DNA of 64,000 nt from Thiobaca trueperi (GTDB lineage Bacteria; Pseudomonadota; Gammaproteobacteria; Chromatiales; Chromatiaceae): NCBI RefSeq assembly GCF_004342175.1, contig NZ_SMAO01000003.1:372001-436000 (forward strand), written 5' to 3'. The notes under the pieces were generated by a model. The model worked only from the letters and a program-made list of their open reading frames with translations. It did no database searches and was not told where the DNA came from. The position numbers and the translations under genes are program-made. Of the stretch, positions 10,006 to 19,337 are shown one piece after another. Every line of letters starts with the position of its first letter. Position 1 is the stretch's first letter.

Positions 10006-12192
10006 TCACTCCAGAAAGGCCATGACGCGCGCAGCCAGACCACGTCCATCGACCACCGAGAGCGTGACATAGCCGGGGCCGTCCGGTATCCAGCGGGCAG
10101 AGCGGGCGAAAGGCTCGCGGGCAATTGGCAGCCCATTGGCAAACCAGGTGAAAGGTGGAGTGCCGCCGCGCACCTTGAGCACCAGATTGACCGCCCGGCT
10201 GTCGGTCTGTGGTGCGTTCGATTGAGCGGACAGGCCCAGGTCGATACGGGAACCAGCGGGAGGGTAAGCGATTTCCGGAGGATTTTCGGTAATGCCGGCC
10301 ACATTTTTTTGGCGCGCATCCAGTACACGCCGCAATGGTGGCGGCAGATCGGCTGAGGTGGCGGTCAGGATCCCAGGCGGCGCAGGGCGCAGCGGGACAC
10401 GCGGCCCCAGACGGGCGAAGGCATCGAACAGGATTGGCGCGGCGGCATCAATGCCGACCAGTCCCGGCACCGGCGCGCCGTCCGCCCGCCCCGTCCAGAC
10501 GCCGATCACGTGGCGACCGTCGAAACCGATGGCCCAGGCATCGCGATAGCCGTAAGACGTCCCGGTCTTGAAGGCGAGATGGCCGGACAGTGCGTGGACT
10601 GGCGCGGGTGCCCCGGCGAGAATGGACGCCACCGACCAGGCCGCCCGCTCATCAAGCACCGTCGCGGTCAAGGCCCCTCTCCCTTCGCGGGAGAGGGGTT
10701 GGGGAGAGGGAGAGAAGGGGCCGGAATGGCTAAGTGGTTTTTGAACCGTGACCAGCGTTTCACGCAACTCGACCGCTGCCCCGCCACGCGCGATGGCGGC
10801 ATAGAGCCGCACCAGATCGGTCAGGGTCACGCCGACTCCGCCGAGCCCGATGGCGAGTCCCGGCGGCGAGAGATCCGGAAGCTGGGGCCGGACCCCGGCG
10901 CGACGCATCCGCGCCACCAGACGGGCCGGGCCAACGGCATCCAGCAGCCTGATCGCCGGGATGTTGAGTGAGAGTTGCAGCGCCCGGCGCACCGTCACCG
11001 TGCCCTGAAAATCGCGATCAAAATTGGTCGGGACATAGCCGGCAAAACCGCTCGGTCGATCCTCGATCAGACTCTCGGGATGGGCGACGCCATCCTCGAA
11101 GGCCAATCCATAGATCAAGGGTTTGAGGGTCGATCCGGGCGAACGGACGGCGCGGGTCATGTCGATGTAACCGCGTCGGCCATCGTCGAACAGATTCGCC
11201 GAACCGACCGAGGCCAGGATTTCACCGCTGCTGTGATCGACGGCGAGGATGGCGACCGAGACTTTGTCGCCCAACACGGGTGCGCGTTCGGCAGCCAGCG
11301 TTTCCAGACGGCGTTGCAGCCCGGCGTCGAGGGTCAGATGCCGGGTCGCCAGTGTCGGGTGGGCGCGATGCTGACGCCAGGTGAGATGCGCGGCGAGCAT
11401 CGGAAAAGGCCGGCGCTGGCCTGGCACCGGCTCGCGCAGTGCAGCGGCCAGCTCAATGTCGTCGATCACCCCGGACGTCTTTGCGCGCACCAGAATCCGG
11501 TCGCGCGCCCGGCGGATTGCCGCCGGATCGCGATCCGGGCGGCGCGTCTCCGGCGCCTGCGGCAGGGCGACCAGCAGCGCGGACTCGGCGGCGGTCAGGC
11601 GTCGCGGTTCTTTGCCGAGCCAGGCCAGCGAGGCCGCGCGCACCCCTTCGAGATTGCCGCCGAATGGGGCGAGGGTCAGATAGGCGCTCAGAATGGCGTC
11701 CTTGTCCAGCCGACGTTCCAGCGCCAGCGCGGCGCGGATCTGATGCAGCTTGCCGGACACCTGCCGGGTCGAGCCGCCATCCAGCAGTCGCGCCAGTTGC
11801 ATGGTCAGGGTCGAGCCGCCGGAAACGATGCGCCCGTTGCGCAGATACTGCCAGGCGGCACGGACGAACGCGCGCGGATCGACGCCGGCATGGTCACGGA
11901 AGCGGCGATCCTCAATGGCGATCAGCATGTCCAGATAGGCGGGATCGATCTCGTCCAGGCTCACCGGCAGGCGCCAGCGCCCATTCGCGACCGTGAAGGG
12001 ACGCAGCAGATGCCCGTTGCGGTCGAGAATCTGGGGGGAGGTGACGGGGCGGGTGTCGGGGAGTGCGGTCGCGGCGATCAGCGAGTCGAAGCCGATGCGC
12101 ACGGACAGCATACAGACGGCCAGCAGGCCAACCACAATCAGAAAATGCCGGATCTTAGGCATGTGACACCAAGGGTGCGGGACGGGGTACAT
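10006..12192 (-). CDS. pbpC: Penicillin-binding protein 1C (transglycosylase/transpeptidase)
   Basis: Bifunctional peptidoglycan synthase anchored by one N-terminal TM (about residues 14-35). The GT51 domain carries EDRRFRDHAGVDP and GGSTLTMQLARLL (about residues 90-135). The transpeptidase domain has the SxxK Ser-Lys in SPGSTLKPL (about 345) and the KTGTSYGYRDAWAIGF box (about 545). A BiPBP_C-type domain ends the protein (GGTPPFTWFANGLP). Length 728 aa, slightly short of E. coli's 770. An in-frame palindromic repeat (10674-10720) adds residues SPSPQPLSREGRG in the loop before the KTG box. The ATG at 12192 has GAGG only one base away; 12162 (MPKIRHFLIVV) is a good alternative. It follows the alpha-2-macroglobulin gene by 30 bases, the known pbpC/yfhM pairing, in which the macroglobulin may guard the envelope while PBP1C repairs it. 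Confidence 0.95.
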   Translation of the reverse strand: MYPVPHPWCHMPKIRHFLIVVGLLAVCMLSVRIGFDSLIAATALPDTRPVTSPQILDRNGHLLRPFTVANGRWRLPVSLDEIDPAYLDMLIAIEDRRFRDHAGVDPRAFVRAAWQYLRNGRIVSGGSTLTMQLARLLDGGSTRQVSGKLHQIRAALALERRLDKDAILSAYLTLAPFGGNLEGVRAASLAWLGKEPRRLTAAESALLVALPQAPETRRPDRDPAAIRRARDRILVRAKTSGVIDDIELAAALREPVPGQRRPFPMLAAHLTWRQHRAHPTLATRHLTLDAGLQRRLETLAAERAPVLGDKVSVAILAVDHSSGEILASVGSANLFDDGRRGYIDMTRAVRSPGSTLKPLIYGLAFEDGVAHPESLIEDRPSGFAGYVPTNFDRDFQGTVTVRRALQLSLNIPAIRLLDAVGPARLVARMRRAGVRPQLPDLSPPGLAIGLGGVGVTLTDLVRLYAAIARGGAAVELRETLVTVQKPLSHSGPFSPSPQPLSREGRGALTATVLDERAAWSVASILAGAPAPVHALSGHLAFKTGTSYGYRDAWAIGFDGRHVIGVWTGRADGAPVPGLVGIDAAAPILFDAFARLGPRVPLRPAPPGILTATSADLPPPLRRVLDARQKNVAGITENPPEIAYPPAGSRIDLGLSAQSNAPQTDSRAVNLVLKVRGGTPPFTWFANGLPIAREPFARSARWIPDGPGYVTLSVVDGRGLAARVMAFLE
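10674..10720. repeat. In-frame palindromic repeat inside pbpC
   Basis: A perfect 10-bp stem CCCCTCTCCC/GGGAGAGGGG (10674-10683, 10689-10698) with loop TTCGC, followed by a purine-rich GGGGAGAGGGAGAGAAGGGG tail. This is the common CCTCTCCC...GGGAGAGG interspersed type, here lying in the coding sequence without breaking the frame. Confidence 0.8.
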
Positions 12193-12222
12193 ACCTCGTC
12201 CCGCTTGGGATGGCTTCCATCC

Positions 12223-15200
12223 TCAGCGTCCCGGCTCGCGCACCTCCACCGTCGTCGTCCCGGTCCAGGCCCGCTGCTGGGGTCGATACATATCCTCCAC
12301 CGTCGCCGCCGGGTGGGCGAAGACGCCCGGCGAGACGGCGCGCAGCCGGTAGGCGAGCTGGAATTGCTGGCGCGATCCCGACTCGCGGTCGATGGCGGCG
12401 ACGAAGCGGTCGGCGCGGAACTCGGTGTGCGCCGCCTGCTCTTCCAGACCCAGCCACTGGATACCGGCGATGTCGCCGGCCTTGATCAGGTTCGGGTTGT
12501 CGATCTCGAAGCCGGCCGGGAGCGGGTCATTGACGATCAGCCGCGCCTGTCGCGATGCATCTGCCGTGACCGTGATGATGGCCACCAGACGTTCGCCCTG
12601 CGCCACGCCGGAGGGCTGGACGCGCCGCCCGTCGAGATCGTAATAGGCGCGTTCGATGCGATAGCCATTGCCGCCCGCCGGCTCCGGTGTCAGCGGCACA
12701 CCCGTCACCGTCACCAGCGCATCCAGGGTCTGCGGGCCGCGATTCTGGACGGCCAGCGGTTGCGCGGCGAGCGTCTCTGCCGCCAGCCGGCGATAGAGCG
12801 CGCCCTGCATGGGCTGACCGTCGATGGCCAGCTCGGGCTGATCCGCGCCCTTGGTCAGCGCCTGAGCGGCGAGCAGGAGCCAGGCGTTGTCCTGGGTGCT
12901 GGTATAGCCGGCGGCCGACCATTGCTCGCCGAGACGCGCGACCAGCGCACGGCGATCCACCGCCTCGCTCCCGGTCTCGGCAGCCAGGGTCAGCAGCGCC
13001 GCGCCATCGCGCAGACTGGAGCCGAAATCGGCGCGCCAGGTGCCATCATCGGTTGCGCCAAAATTCCTCTGCGCCTCAGCAAAGACCCGGTCGGCGCGCG
13101 GGCGGTCGCCATAGAGCGCCAGCCCGGCGCCAAGCTGGGCCTTGGCCAGCGGTGTGGCGAAGGCGTCGAGCCTGGTGTCGGCGTAATAACGCAGATCGCC
13201 GATGGCGGCGCGTCCATTGCGGGCCAGCACATAGAGCGCGTAGGCGATGTCCTCGCCGCCCGAGCTGAAGTCGGCGGCATAGCTCAGACGGTTGCGCAGG
13301 TTGTCGAGCGCCAGATTGAAGGCGACATCCGGCACCGCATAGCCCTGCTCGCGGGCGCGGGTCAGGAAATCGGTGACATAGGCGTCCAGCCAGCCGTCGT
13401 TGCCGCCGCCGCCCCAGAGTCCGAAACTGCCGTCGCTGCCCTGATTGGTCAGGATCTCGCCGATGGCGGTCTGCACCCGCTCCTTCACCTTTTCGTCGCC
13501 GTCGAGGCCGACCGCACGGGCGACCTCGTCCAGATAGAGCAGCGGCAGGGCGCGGCTGGTCAGTTGCTCGGTGCAGCCAAAAGGATAGCGGTCCAGCGCC
13601 ATGAGCAGACCCGCGACATCCAGCCGACTGGCACCGCCGATTGACACCAGCAGCGAGCCGGTGCCCGGCACCCGGTCAGACAGCAGGCTCGCGTCCAGAT
13701 GCAGTTCGACGCCGGGCGTCAGCTCCGACAACCGGGTGCGCGAGGTCGGCGGGGCATTGGAGCGCACCGGAATGGTCAGGGTCTTGAGCAGATCGCGTCC
13801 ATCCGGGGCGCGCAGATTGATGGTCAGACGATCGTCGCCGACGCCAAGCGCCTCGATGGGCACCGTCACCTGGGCGCGTCCGCCTTCGGCCAGGGTCAGC
13901 GACTGCGTGGCGCGCTCGTCCGGGATACGGGTGTGACCGCCGTCCGTCGCGACGCTGAGATCGACCGCGCCCGCCGGTCCCTCGACATGCGTCAGATTGA
14001 CCAGCAGTCGCGAGCGGTCGCCGGGTGCGAGGAAACGCGGCAGCGCGGCGGAGACCACGACCGGGTCACGCACCAGCAGATCGCTGACCGCGTGCCCGAC
14101 GCCGGTGGCGGTCCAGGCCATCGCCATGACGCGCACCGTGCCGTTGAAATCCGGGATGTCGAAGGAGACGACCGCCCGCCCCTGAGCATCCAGCCTGACG
14201 ATGCCCGAATGGAAGGCGACCAGTTCCTCGGTCGGCGGCGGTCCCTCCAGCTTGAGCAGCGAGCCGTCGCCGCCCGAGCGCACCACGCCTGGCACGCCCT
14301 GCATGCGGTCGATGAGCTGGCCGTAGAGGTCGCGGATCTCCATGCCGAGCTGGCGCTGGGCGAAATACCAGTCATCCGGTGCGGGCGGCTGATAACGGGT
14401 GAGATTGAGGATTCCGACATCGACCGCCGCGACCGTGACATAGGCGGTCTGGCCGGCAGCGAGATTGCCGACCGCGACCGGGATCTCGATGGTCTGACGC
14501 GGGCTCACGGTGCCTTGCAACGCGGGCGGCAGATCGAGCCTGAGATCGAGCCGACGCTGTGCCGGATCGACTCCGGCCCAGGTCAGACCGATGGCGCGTG
14601 CCGGCATGCGTTTGGCGGCGAGATCCATTGGACGGTAGAGCGTGGCCGTGACATAGGCGCCCGGACCCCAGTTCGCCGTCACCGGCAGCTCGACGGTCGC
14701 CCCGGACTCGGGCACCTCGACAGCGCGCATCTCGATCAGCCGGTCGTCGATCACCATGACCAGCGCCAGACCGGGGAAACGCGGTTCGATGCGCACCTTG
14801 GCCTTCTCGCCGATCCGGTACTTCTCTTTATCCAGCGAGACCTTGAGCAGGTCCGGGGTATCCTGCGCCTGCGGGGCGACATACCAGCCGGCCTCGAAGT
14901 CCAGATCGGCCGGCAACACCCTGCCATCCGGACCTTCCAGCACCAGACGATAGGCGCCCCAGCCCACCCTGGACTCGATCCGGCCTGCATCTGCCACACC
15001 GGTCGCCAGGGTGCCGTCGGCGACCCGCTGACTGGAGACGATGGGTTCATAGTCCCAACTGCCGTCCGATTCGTACCACTGGAAACTGGTGGTCAGACGC
15101 GAGAGTGTCCAGCGCACGCCATCGAGCACGATGCGCTGCCCATCCGGGCCGATGGCGATGACCTCGAAGCGGGCATTGCCACCGTCCTCCACCGAGCCGT

Positions 15201-17709
15201 CGAACAGCGGTTTGACGCCGATGCGCGCCAGCTTCGAGGCCACCGGCAGCGTCAGCGAACGCTCGACCGGACGCCCGTTGTCGTCCACCACCTGCACCTG
15301 AAGACTGGCCTCCAGCAGCTTGCTGGTGGGCGCCAGCTCCGGGAGCGTCAGGGCTACCTTCGCCTTGCCGGCGTCATCGGTCGTGGTTGCCGCGAGCGGG
15401 CCGCCGACCGGCTCGAACGACTCGCTCTCTAAGCCGAAGCGATAACCGGGGAAGGCGGACAGGCCCGTCGCTGGCTTCAACTGGATCTCACCCTCGACCG
15501 CCAGCCCGGCGGCGGGCGCGCCATAGAGAAAGCGGGCGTCCAGATCGATATCCGGCGGGTCGTCCGGATCGATGCTTGGGAGACGGCTGGCGAGATCGAA
15601 GGTCAGTCGCTCCGGTTCGAAGTCTTCCACCAGAAAGGACAGATCGGCGAGCGACGGTCCTTTGGGATCGCTGTAGATCGATGCCTGCCAGGTGCCGCGC
15701 ATGGCAGTGCGGCTGAGTGTGACATCGGCCTGATGTCCGCCCGCTCCCTGATCCTGAGTCAGTTGACGCAGATGTTCCACACCATCGGGGCGTTTGACGA
15801 CCAGCGTGATGGGCAGATTCGGCACAGCGACAGCCCTGGCGTCGCGGATCAGCGCCGTCAGATGCACGGTCTCGCCGGGTCGGTAGGCACCGCGCTCGCT
15901 GACCAGATAGACATCGAGCGGCTTGGGCGAGGGACGGCCATCGACGCCCCGGTCGCTGAGATCGAAGGGCGTCTGGGTGAGATCGAGAAAGGCATAGTCG
16001 CCATCCGGTCCTTCGGCCACCAGCAGGGCCGGCGCATTGCCGCCGGTCCCGCGCAGCAGACCCGGATCGAAACGGGCATAGCCTTTGGCGTCGGTGGTCG
16101 CGCGTCCGAGGATCTCGTTATTGGTCGCCATCAGCCGCACTGCGACCCTGCCGACCGGCCCGGCGCTCGACAGCGAGCGTACCAGCGCATGCAGACCGTC
16201 GTTGCCGGCGAAGGTCGTCAGACCCAGGTCCGAGACCACGAACCACTGAGTCGCCTGGGTGTCCTCATCGCTCTTGGCATTGCGTGCCCTGGCGGTCATG
16301 GCATAGGCGCCCGGCTTGAGATCCGCGATCACCGCGCCGACCGGAATCGCGGTGGTCACGTCGCGATTGAGCTCGGGTTTGATCTCGACCGAGCCCTTCC
16401 AGATCGATTCGCCGAGCCGGTCGGTGATCTGTTCGGCATCCCACTGACCGAGCTGTTTGCGGAAGGTGCCGTCCGCAATCGCCTGGATCAGCGCGCGGTC
16501 CCCGATGCGGTAGACCGTCGCGTCGATCAGATCGGTATTGACCGAGACCACTGGAATCGCCGCCTCGCCGCCCTTGGGCAGCACATAGGCGCGACCCAGG
16601 AAACGCACCGCAGGCGAGCGGTCGCGCACATAGATGTCCAGATCCGAGCCCTTGATCAGGGTCTCGCCGTCCGCCGAGGGCAAGCCGGCGCGCACCAGCA
16701 CCCGATAACGCTCGCCATGTGTGACGCCATCGATACAGATCTGCCGGGCTTCGGCTTCAATCGGCAGATCGGTGCGGTCGGCGACCCGCACGAAGTCGGT
16801 CAGATTGGCGCGATTGCGGGGCAGGGGATCGCTGAACTGGAGACAGATGCGCGGACTGGCGGCGTCCGAATCGACCTCATGCCCGGTGACGCGAAAGCCA
16901 TGCTCGGCGACCAGTTGCTCATAGGTGGCGCGCACCTCGCTGGACTCGACCAGCGCCAGCGCGGCGCGCAGGGTGCGGATCGCCGGTCGCCATACTTCGC
17001 GGCGGCTGAAGGTGCGTCCCAGCAATTCAAGCGCGGCGGCGCGCTCGTCGGCGTTGTTCGAACGCAGATAGGCATTGATGGCGGCTGAACTGGCGTCCTG
17101 CTTGAACCGCTGCTGGGTCTGCCAGTCGTCCGGGCGTGCCGCGAGCGCGGATCCGGCCAGATTCAGCCAGAGTGAACGGTCTTCAGGATCCAGGCGCAGC
17201 GCACTGGCATAGAGATCGGCGGCGCGCTGCGGGTTGCTGGCGCCTGTTGCGGCGCGCGCCTCGGCGATCAGCGCCGCGCGGCGTGCGGTCGGCGGCGGTA
17301 CCCGAGCGATGCGCTCGGTCAGCAGACGCGCCTCGGTCAGTTCGCGCGGGGGCAGAAAGCTCAGATCGGCCTGCCGGGTTGGCGCCAGCTCCGGGGGCGT
17401 CATCGATCCAGCGACGATGTGTCCCGAAATGGCGCCATCGAAGGGGCGCTGCTCGCTGAAACTCTCTTTTAGAAAGCACCAGCCGGCCTTGACGTTGAAG
17501 GTGAATGCCTGACAGCGGCGGTCGTCGCGACAGGCCGCTTTGCAGTCGTCCAGGCCGATGTCCTTGATGGTCTGATAATCGCTGCCGAAATAATCCATGC
17601 CGGGGTTGACCGCGAGGGTGCGGTCAGCGGCGGGTGCCGCACCTGTGAGTCCGGGGATGAGCAGGATTGGCAGAAGAACGAGCAGCGGGACGGGCCTGAA
17701 ACCGGACAT
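12223..17709 (-). CDS. Alpha-2-macroglobulin family protein (YfhM type) with PAN-like domain
   Basis: Giant 1828-aa periplasmic protease trap. The signal peptide (LLVLLPILLIPGLTGAAPAA) has no lipobox cysteine, unlike E. coli YfhM, so a soluble or otherwise tethered periplasmic form is likely. Residues about 35-85 form a Cys-rich PAN/Apple-like module (CKAACRDDRRCQAFTF, then GWCFLKESF). MG-type beta-sandwich repeats follow, then the thioester site GCTEQ with Cys1379, which in this family bonds to attacking proteases, and a TED helical domain (about 1360-1640) and C-terminal receptor-like domain. The bait region is not identifiable by eye. It lies 30 bases upstream of pbpC on the same strand. 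The PAN module suggests carbohydrate or protein binding, which is inference. Confidence 0.93.
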   Translation of the reverse strand: MSGFRPVPLLVLLPILLIPGLTGAAPAADRTLAVNPGMDYFGSDYQTIKDIGLDDCKAACRDDRRCQAFTFNVKAGWCFLKESFSEQRPFDGAISGHIVAGSMTPPELAPTRQADLSFLPPRELTEARLLTERIARVPPPTARRAALIAEARAATGASNPQRAADLYASALRLDPEDRSLWLNLAGSALAARPDDWQTQQRFKQDASSAAINAYLRSNNADERAAALELLGRTFSRREVWRPAIRTLRAALALVESSEVRATYEQLVAEHGFRVTGHEVDSDAASPRICLQFSDPLPRNRANLTDFVRVADRTDLPIEAEARQICIDGVTHGERYRVLVRAGLPSADGETLIKGSDLDIYVRDRSPAVRFLGRAYVLPKGGEAAIPVVSVNTDLIDATVYRIGDRALIQAIADGTFRKQLGQWDAEQITDRLGESIWKGSVEIKPELNRDVTTAIPVGAVIADLKPGAYAMTARARNAKSDEDTQATQWFVVSDLGLTTFAGNDGLHALVRSLSSAGPVGRVAVRLMATNNEILGRATTDAKGYARFDPGLLRGTGGNAPALLVAEGPDGDYAFLDLTQTPFDLSDRGVDGRPSPKPLDVYLVSERGAYRPGETVHLTALIRDARAVAVPNLPITLVVKRPDGVEHLRQLTQDQGAGGHQADVTLSRTAMRGTWQASIYSDPKGPSLADLSFLVEDFEPERLTFDLASRLPSIDPDDPPDIDLDARFLYGAPAAGLAVEGEIQLKPATGLSAFPGYRFGLESESFEPVGGPLAATTTDDAGKAKVALTLPELAPTSKLLEASLQVQVVDDNGRPVERSLTLPVASKLARIGVKPLFDGSVEDGGNARFEVIAIGPDGQRIVLDGVRWTLSRLTTSFQWYESDGSWDYEPIVSSQRVADGTLATGVADAGRIESRVGWGAYRLVLEGPDGRVLPADLDFEAGWYVAPQAQDTPDLLKVSLDKEKYRIGEKAKVRIEPRFPGLALVMVIDDRLIEMRAVEVPESGATVELPVTANWGPGAYVTATLYRPMDLAAKRMPARAIGLTWAGVDPAQRRLDLRLDLPPALQGTVSPRQTIEIPVAVGNLAAGQTAYVTVAAVDVGILNLTRYQPPAPDDWYFAQRQLGMEIRDLYGQLIDRMQGVPGVVRSGGDGSLLKLEGPPPTEELVAFHSGIVRLDAQGRAVVSFDIPDFNGTVRVMAMAWTATGVGHAVSDLLVRDPVVVSAALPRFLAPGDRSRLLVNLTHVEGPAGAVDLSVATDGGHTRIPDERATQSLTLAEGGRAQVTVPIEALGVGDDRLTINLRAPDGRDLLKTLTIPVRSNAPPTSRTRLSELTPGVELHLDASLLSDRVPGTGSLLVSIGGASRLDVAGLLMALDRYPFGCTEQLTSRALPLLYLDEVARAVGLDGDEKVKERVQTAIGEILTNQGSDGSFGLWGGGGNDGWLDAYVTDFLTRAREQGYAVPDVAFNLALDNLRNRLSYAADFSSGGEDIAYALYVLARNGRAAIGDLRYYADTRLDAFATPLAKAQLGAGLALYGDRPRADRVFAEAQRNFGATDDGTWRADFGSSLRDGAALLTLAAETGSEAVDRRALVARLGEQWSAAGYTSTQDNAWLLLAAQALTKGADQPELAIDGQPMQGALYRRLAAETLAAQPLAVQNRGPQTLDALVTVTGVPLTPEPAGGNGYRIERAYYDLDGRRVQPSGVAQGERLVAIITVTADASRQARLIVNDPLPAGFEIDNPNLIKAGDIAGIQWLGLEEQAAHTEFRADRFVAAIDRESGSRQQFQLAYRLRAVSPGVFAHPAATVEDMYRPQQRAWTGTTTVEVREPGR

Positions 17710-18009
17710 GGCGATAACCCTGTGGTCAGTGATCCTGATGCGGCAACTCTAGTGCCTCGTTCGTCACAGGTAAAGTCACCGCGATGACGCCCGGATCAAA
17801 ATTGGATGGATGGCGCCAGCGTCGGAACGGGCGGCCGGTTTGGTCCTGGAAAATCGAACACCATTTGATCAGTTCGATGCATTTCCCTTAACACGCAGTT
17901 TAGGTAAGGGTTAAGATCGCAGGGCTTGAAAAAAATCGATGGTCTGTCGCGTGGAGCGGTTCGGCCATCGGCCATTCACCACAACACACCCTTAACAGGA
18001 GGGTTCGTC
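17710..18009. other. Divergent intergenic region
   Basis: 300 bases between the macroglobulin gene and the membrane protein gene. Near the right end lies the strong AGGAGG (17997-18002) that sets the GTG start at 18010. No repeat or recognisable operator seen. Confidence 0.5.
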
Positions 18010-18609
18010 GTGTCCAACTCTGCGAAACAAAGTTCATTTCTGCTTGCGTTGTTGCCGCTCGTGATTCTCTATGCCGGTGCTGCGGTCCTCGTGGTGCTGT
18101 CCCGCGATGGCTTGGGCGGCATGGTCCAGTATTGGGAATTCTTCGTCCCGGTTGTTGCCGTCATCTCGCTGATGTCCGGCTGGGGACAGGCCTATGTGAA
18201 TGGTAATTCGCGTCTCATGTATCTGATCAAACAGGTCATCATCTGGGGTCTGCTGATCGCGATCCTCTGGATGTTCCAGACGCTGGGCATCACCTCCGCC
18301 CTGGGCGATCAGAAATATGCGCTGGTGCTGCTCGCGCTGCTGGTTCTGACCGCGATTGCCGTCGGGCTCTCGCTCGATTTCAAACTCTTCTTCTTCGGTC
18401 TCTTCCTGGCCGCTGGCGCCTATCTGCTGGCCGTGCCGGCTGACACCACCATTTTGACCAAGGTTGGCGAGATCTTCCGGATCGCCGATCCGCAGAACAA
18501 GCCGCAGACCATCGTGGTCACGATGGCCCTTGTGGGTTTCGTGCTCAGCGCCTTCTTCCTCATCAGCGTCCGTGGCGCCATCATGGCCAAGCGGATCCGC
18601 GCGAAGTAA
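18010..18609 (+). CDS. Small polytopic inner-membrane protein of unknown function
   Basis: 199 aa, with about six hydrophobic segments (roughly residues 9-28, 41-60, 73-92, 101-118, 121-142, 165-190) and a basic tail RGAIMAKRIRAK, suggesting the C-terminus is cytoplasmic. I do not recognise the family. The start is GTG at 18010 because AGGAGGG ends 7 bases before it; the longer reading from ATG 17926 has no such site and adds a poor N-terminus. It sits alone: divergent from the macroglobulin gene, and followed after 157 bases by a thioesterase gene that seems to have its own start signals. No catalytic motif visible. Confidence 0.75.
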   Translation: MSNSAKQSSFLLALLPLVILYAGAAVLVVLSRDGLGGMVQYWEFFVPVVAVISLMSGWGQAYVNGNSRLMYLIKQVIIWGLLIAILWMFQTLGITSALGDQKYALVLLALLVLTAIAVGLSLDFKLFFFGLFLAAGAYLLAVPADTTILTKVGEIFRIADPQNKPQTIVVTMALVGFVLSAFFLISVRGAIMAKRIRAK

Positions 18610-18766
18610 GACTGCGCCCGAGGTCACCTGCACCCTCGCCTTCGGGCGGCGGTGCGGGCTGCTGCACCGTCCATTGCTTCAGAGGATGGGCGAATTTGCA
18701 TTCAGACAGGATCAACGACCTGTTTTTACCCTGACAGTCCTGTCAAAAACATGCTCATCACTCAGC

Positions 18767-19249
18767 ATGCCTGCTCAGATCAAACCCTTTGAATACCGCT
18801 TCATCATCCGTCTTCACGATACGGATGCCGCCGGGCTGCTCTTTTTCGGCCATCTGTTCCGCCACGCCCACGATGCCTGCGAGTCATTCATGGCCGGGAT
18901 CGGCTTCCCGCTGGACCGGCTGATTCAGGACGGACAGATCCTCCTGCCGCTGGCCCACGCCGAGGCCGATTACCGTCTGCCCCTGCGGCACGGCGACACG
19001 GTGCGCGTGCTGGTCGGGATTGCGGAGATCCGACGGCGATCCTTCGCCATCGACTACCGTTTCATCAACGACGGGGATCAGGTGGCGGCGACGGCGCGCA
19101 CCGTGCATGTGCTCGTCAGTCCTGACCAGCTTGCAGGCGCTGTCAGCGGCGACCGACGCCCCGACAGAGAGACGACAGACACCGATGCCCTGCCAGCACC
19201 ACTGCGCACGGCGTTGTCAGCCTATCTTGGAAAATTTCAGGCAGGATGA
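18767..19249 (+). CDS. Acyl-CoA thioesterase, 4HBT hot-dog family
   Basis: 160-aa hot-dog protein expected to hydrolyse an acyl- or aryl-CoA thioester in the cytoplasm. The active-site signature RLHDTDAAGLLFFGHLFRHAHDACESF (residues about 15-40) carries the Asp of the 4-hydroxybenzoyl-CoA thioesterase type, and the later HAEADYRLPLRHGD matches the second family strand. Its form is close to 1,4-dihydroxy-2-naphthoyl-CoA thioesterases of menaquinone synthesis (MenI) as well as to YbgC; I cannot choose from sequence alone. ATG at 18767 starts right at the conserved domain; the upstream open frame is non-coding in character. The last residues and the TGA stop come from an interspersed repeat (19241-19313), so the gene's 3' end has been overwritten or bordered by it. 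Confidence 0.82.
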   Translation: MPAQIKPFEYRFIIRLHDTDAAGLLFFGHLFRHAHDACESFMAGIGFPLDRLIQDGQILLPLAHAEADYRLPLRHGDTVRVLVGIAEIRRRSFAIDYRFINDGDQVAATARTVHVLVSPDQLAGAVSGDRRPDRETTDTDALPAPLRTALSAYLGKFQAG

Positions 19250-19313
19250 ACAGGATTGAAAACAATGGCTTGAAGAATCCTGTCCATCATGAAAAATCCT
19301 GTTAATCCTGTCC
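19241..19313. repeat. AGGATTAACAGGATT-type interspersed repeat, copy 1
   Basis: GCAGGATGAACAGGATTG at the left and the inverse AATCCTGTTAATCCTGTCC at the right, with an internal extra AATCCTGTCC. Copies also occur at 34922, 41900 and 55060, with a fragment at 46074. It lies between convergent genes and supplies the thioesterase stop codon. Confidence 0.85.
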
Positions 19314-19337
19314 CTTAAAATTTGGCATCCAGCCAAC

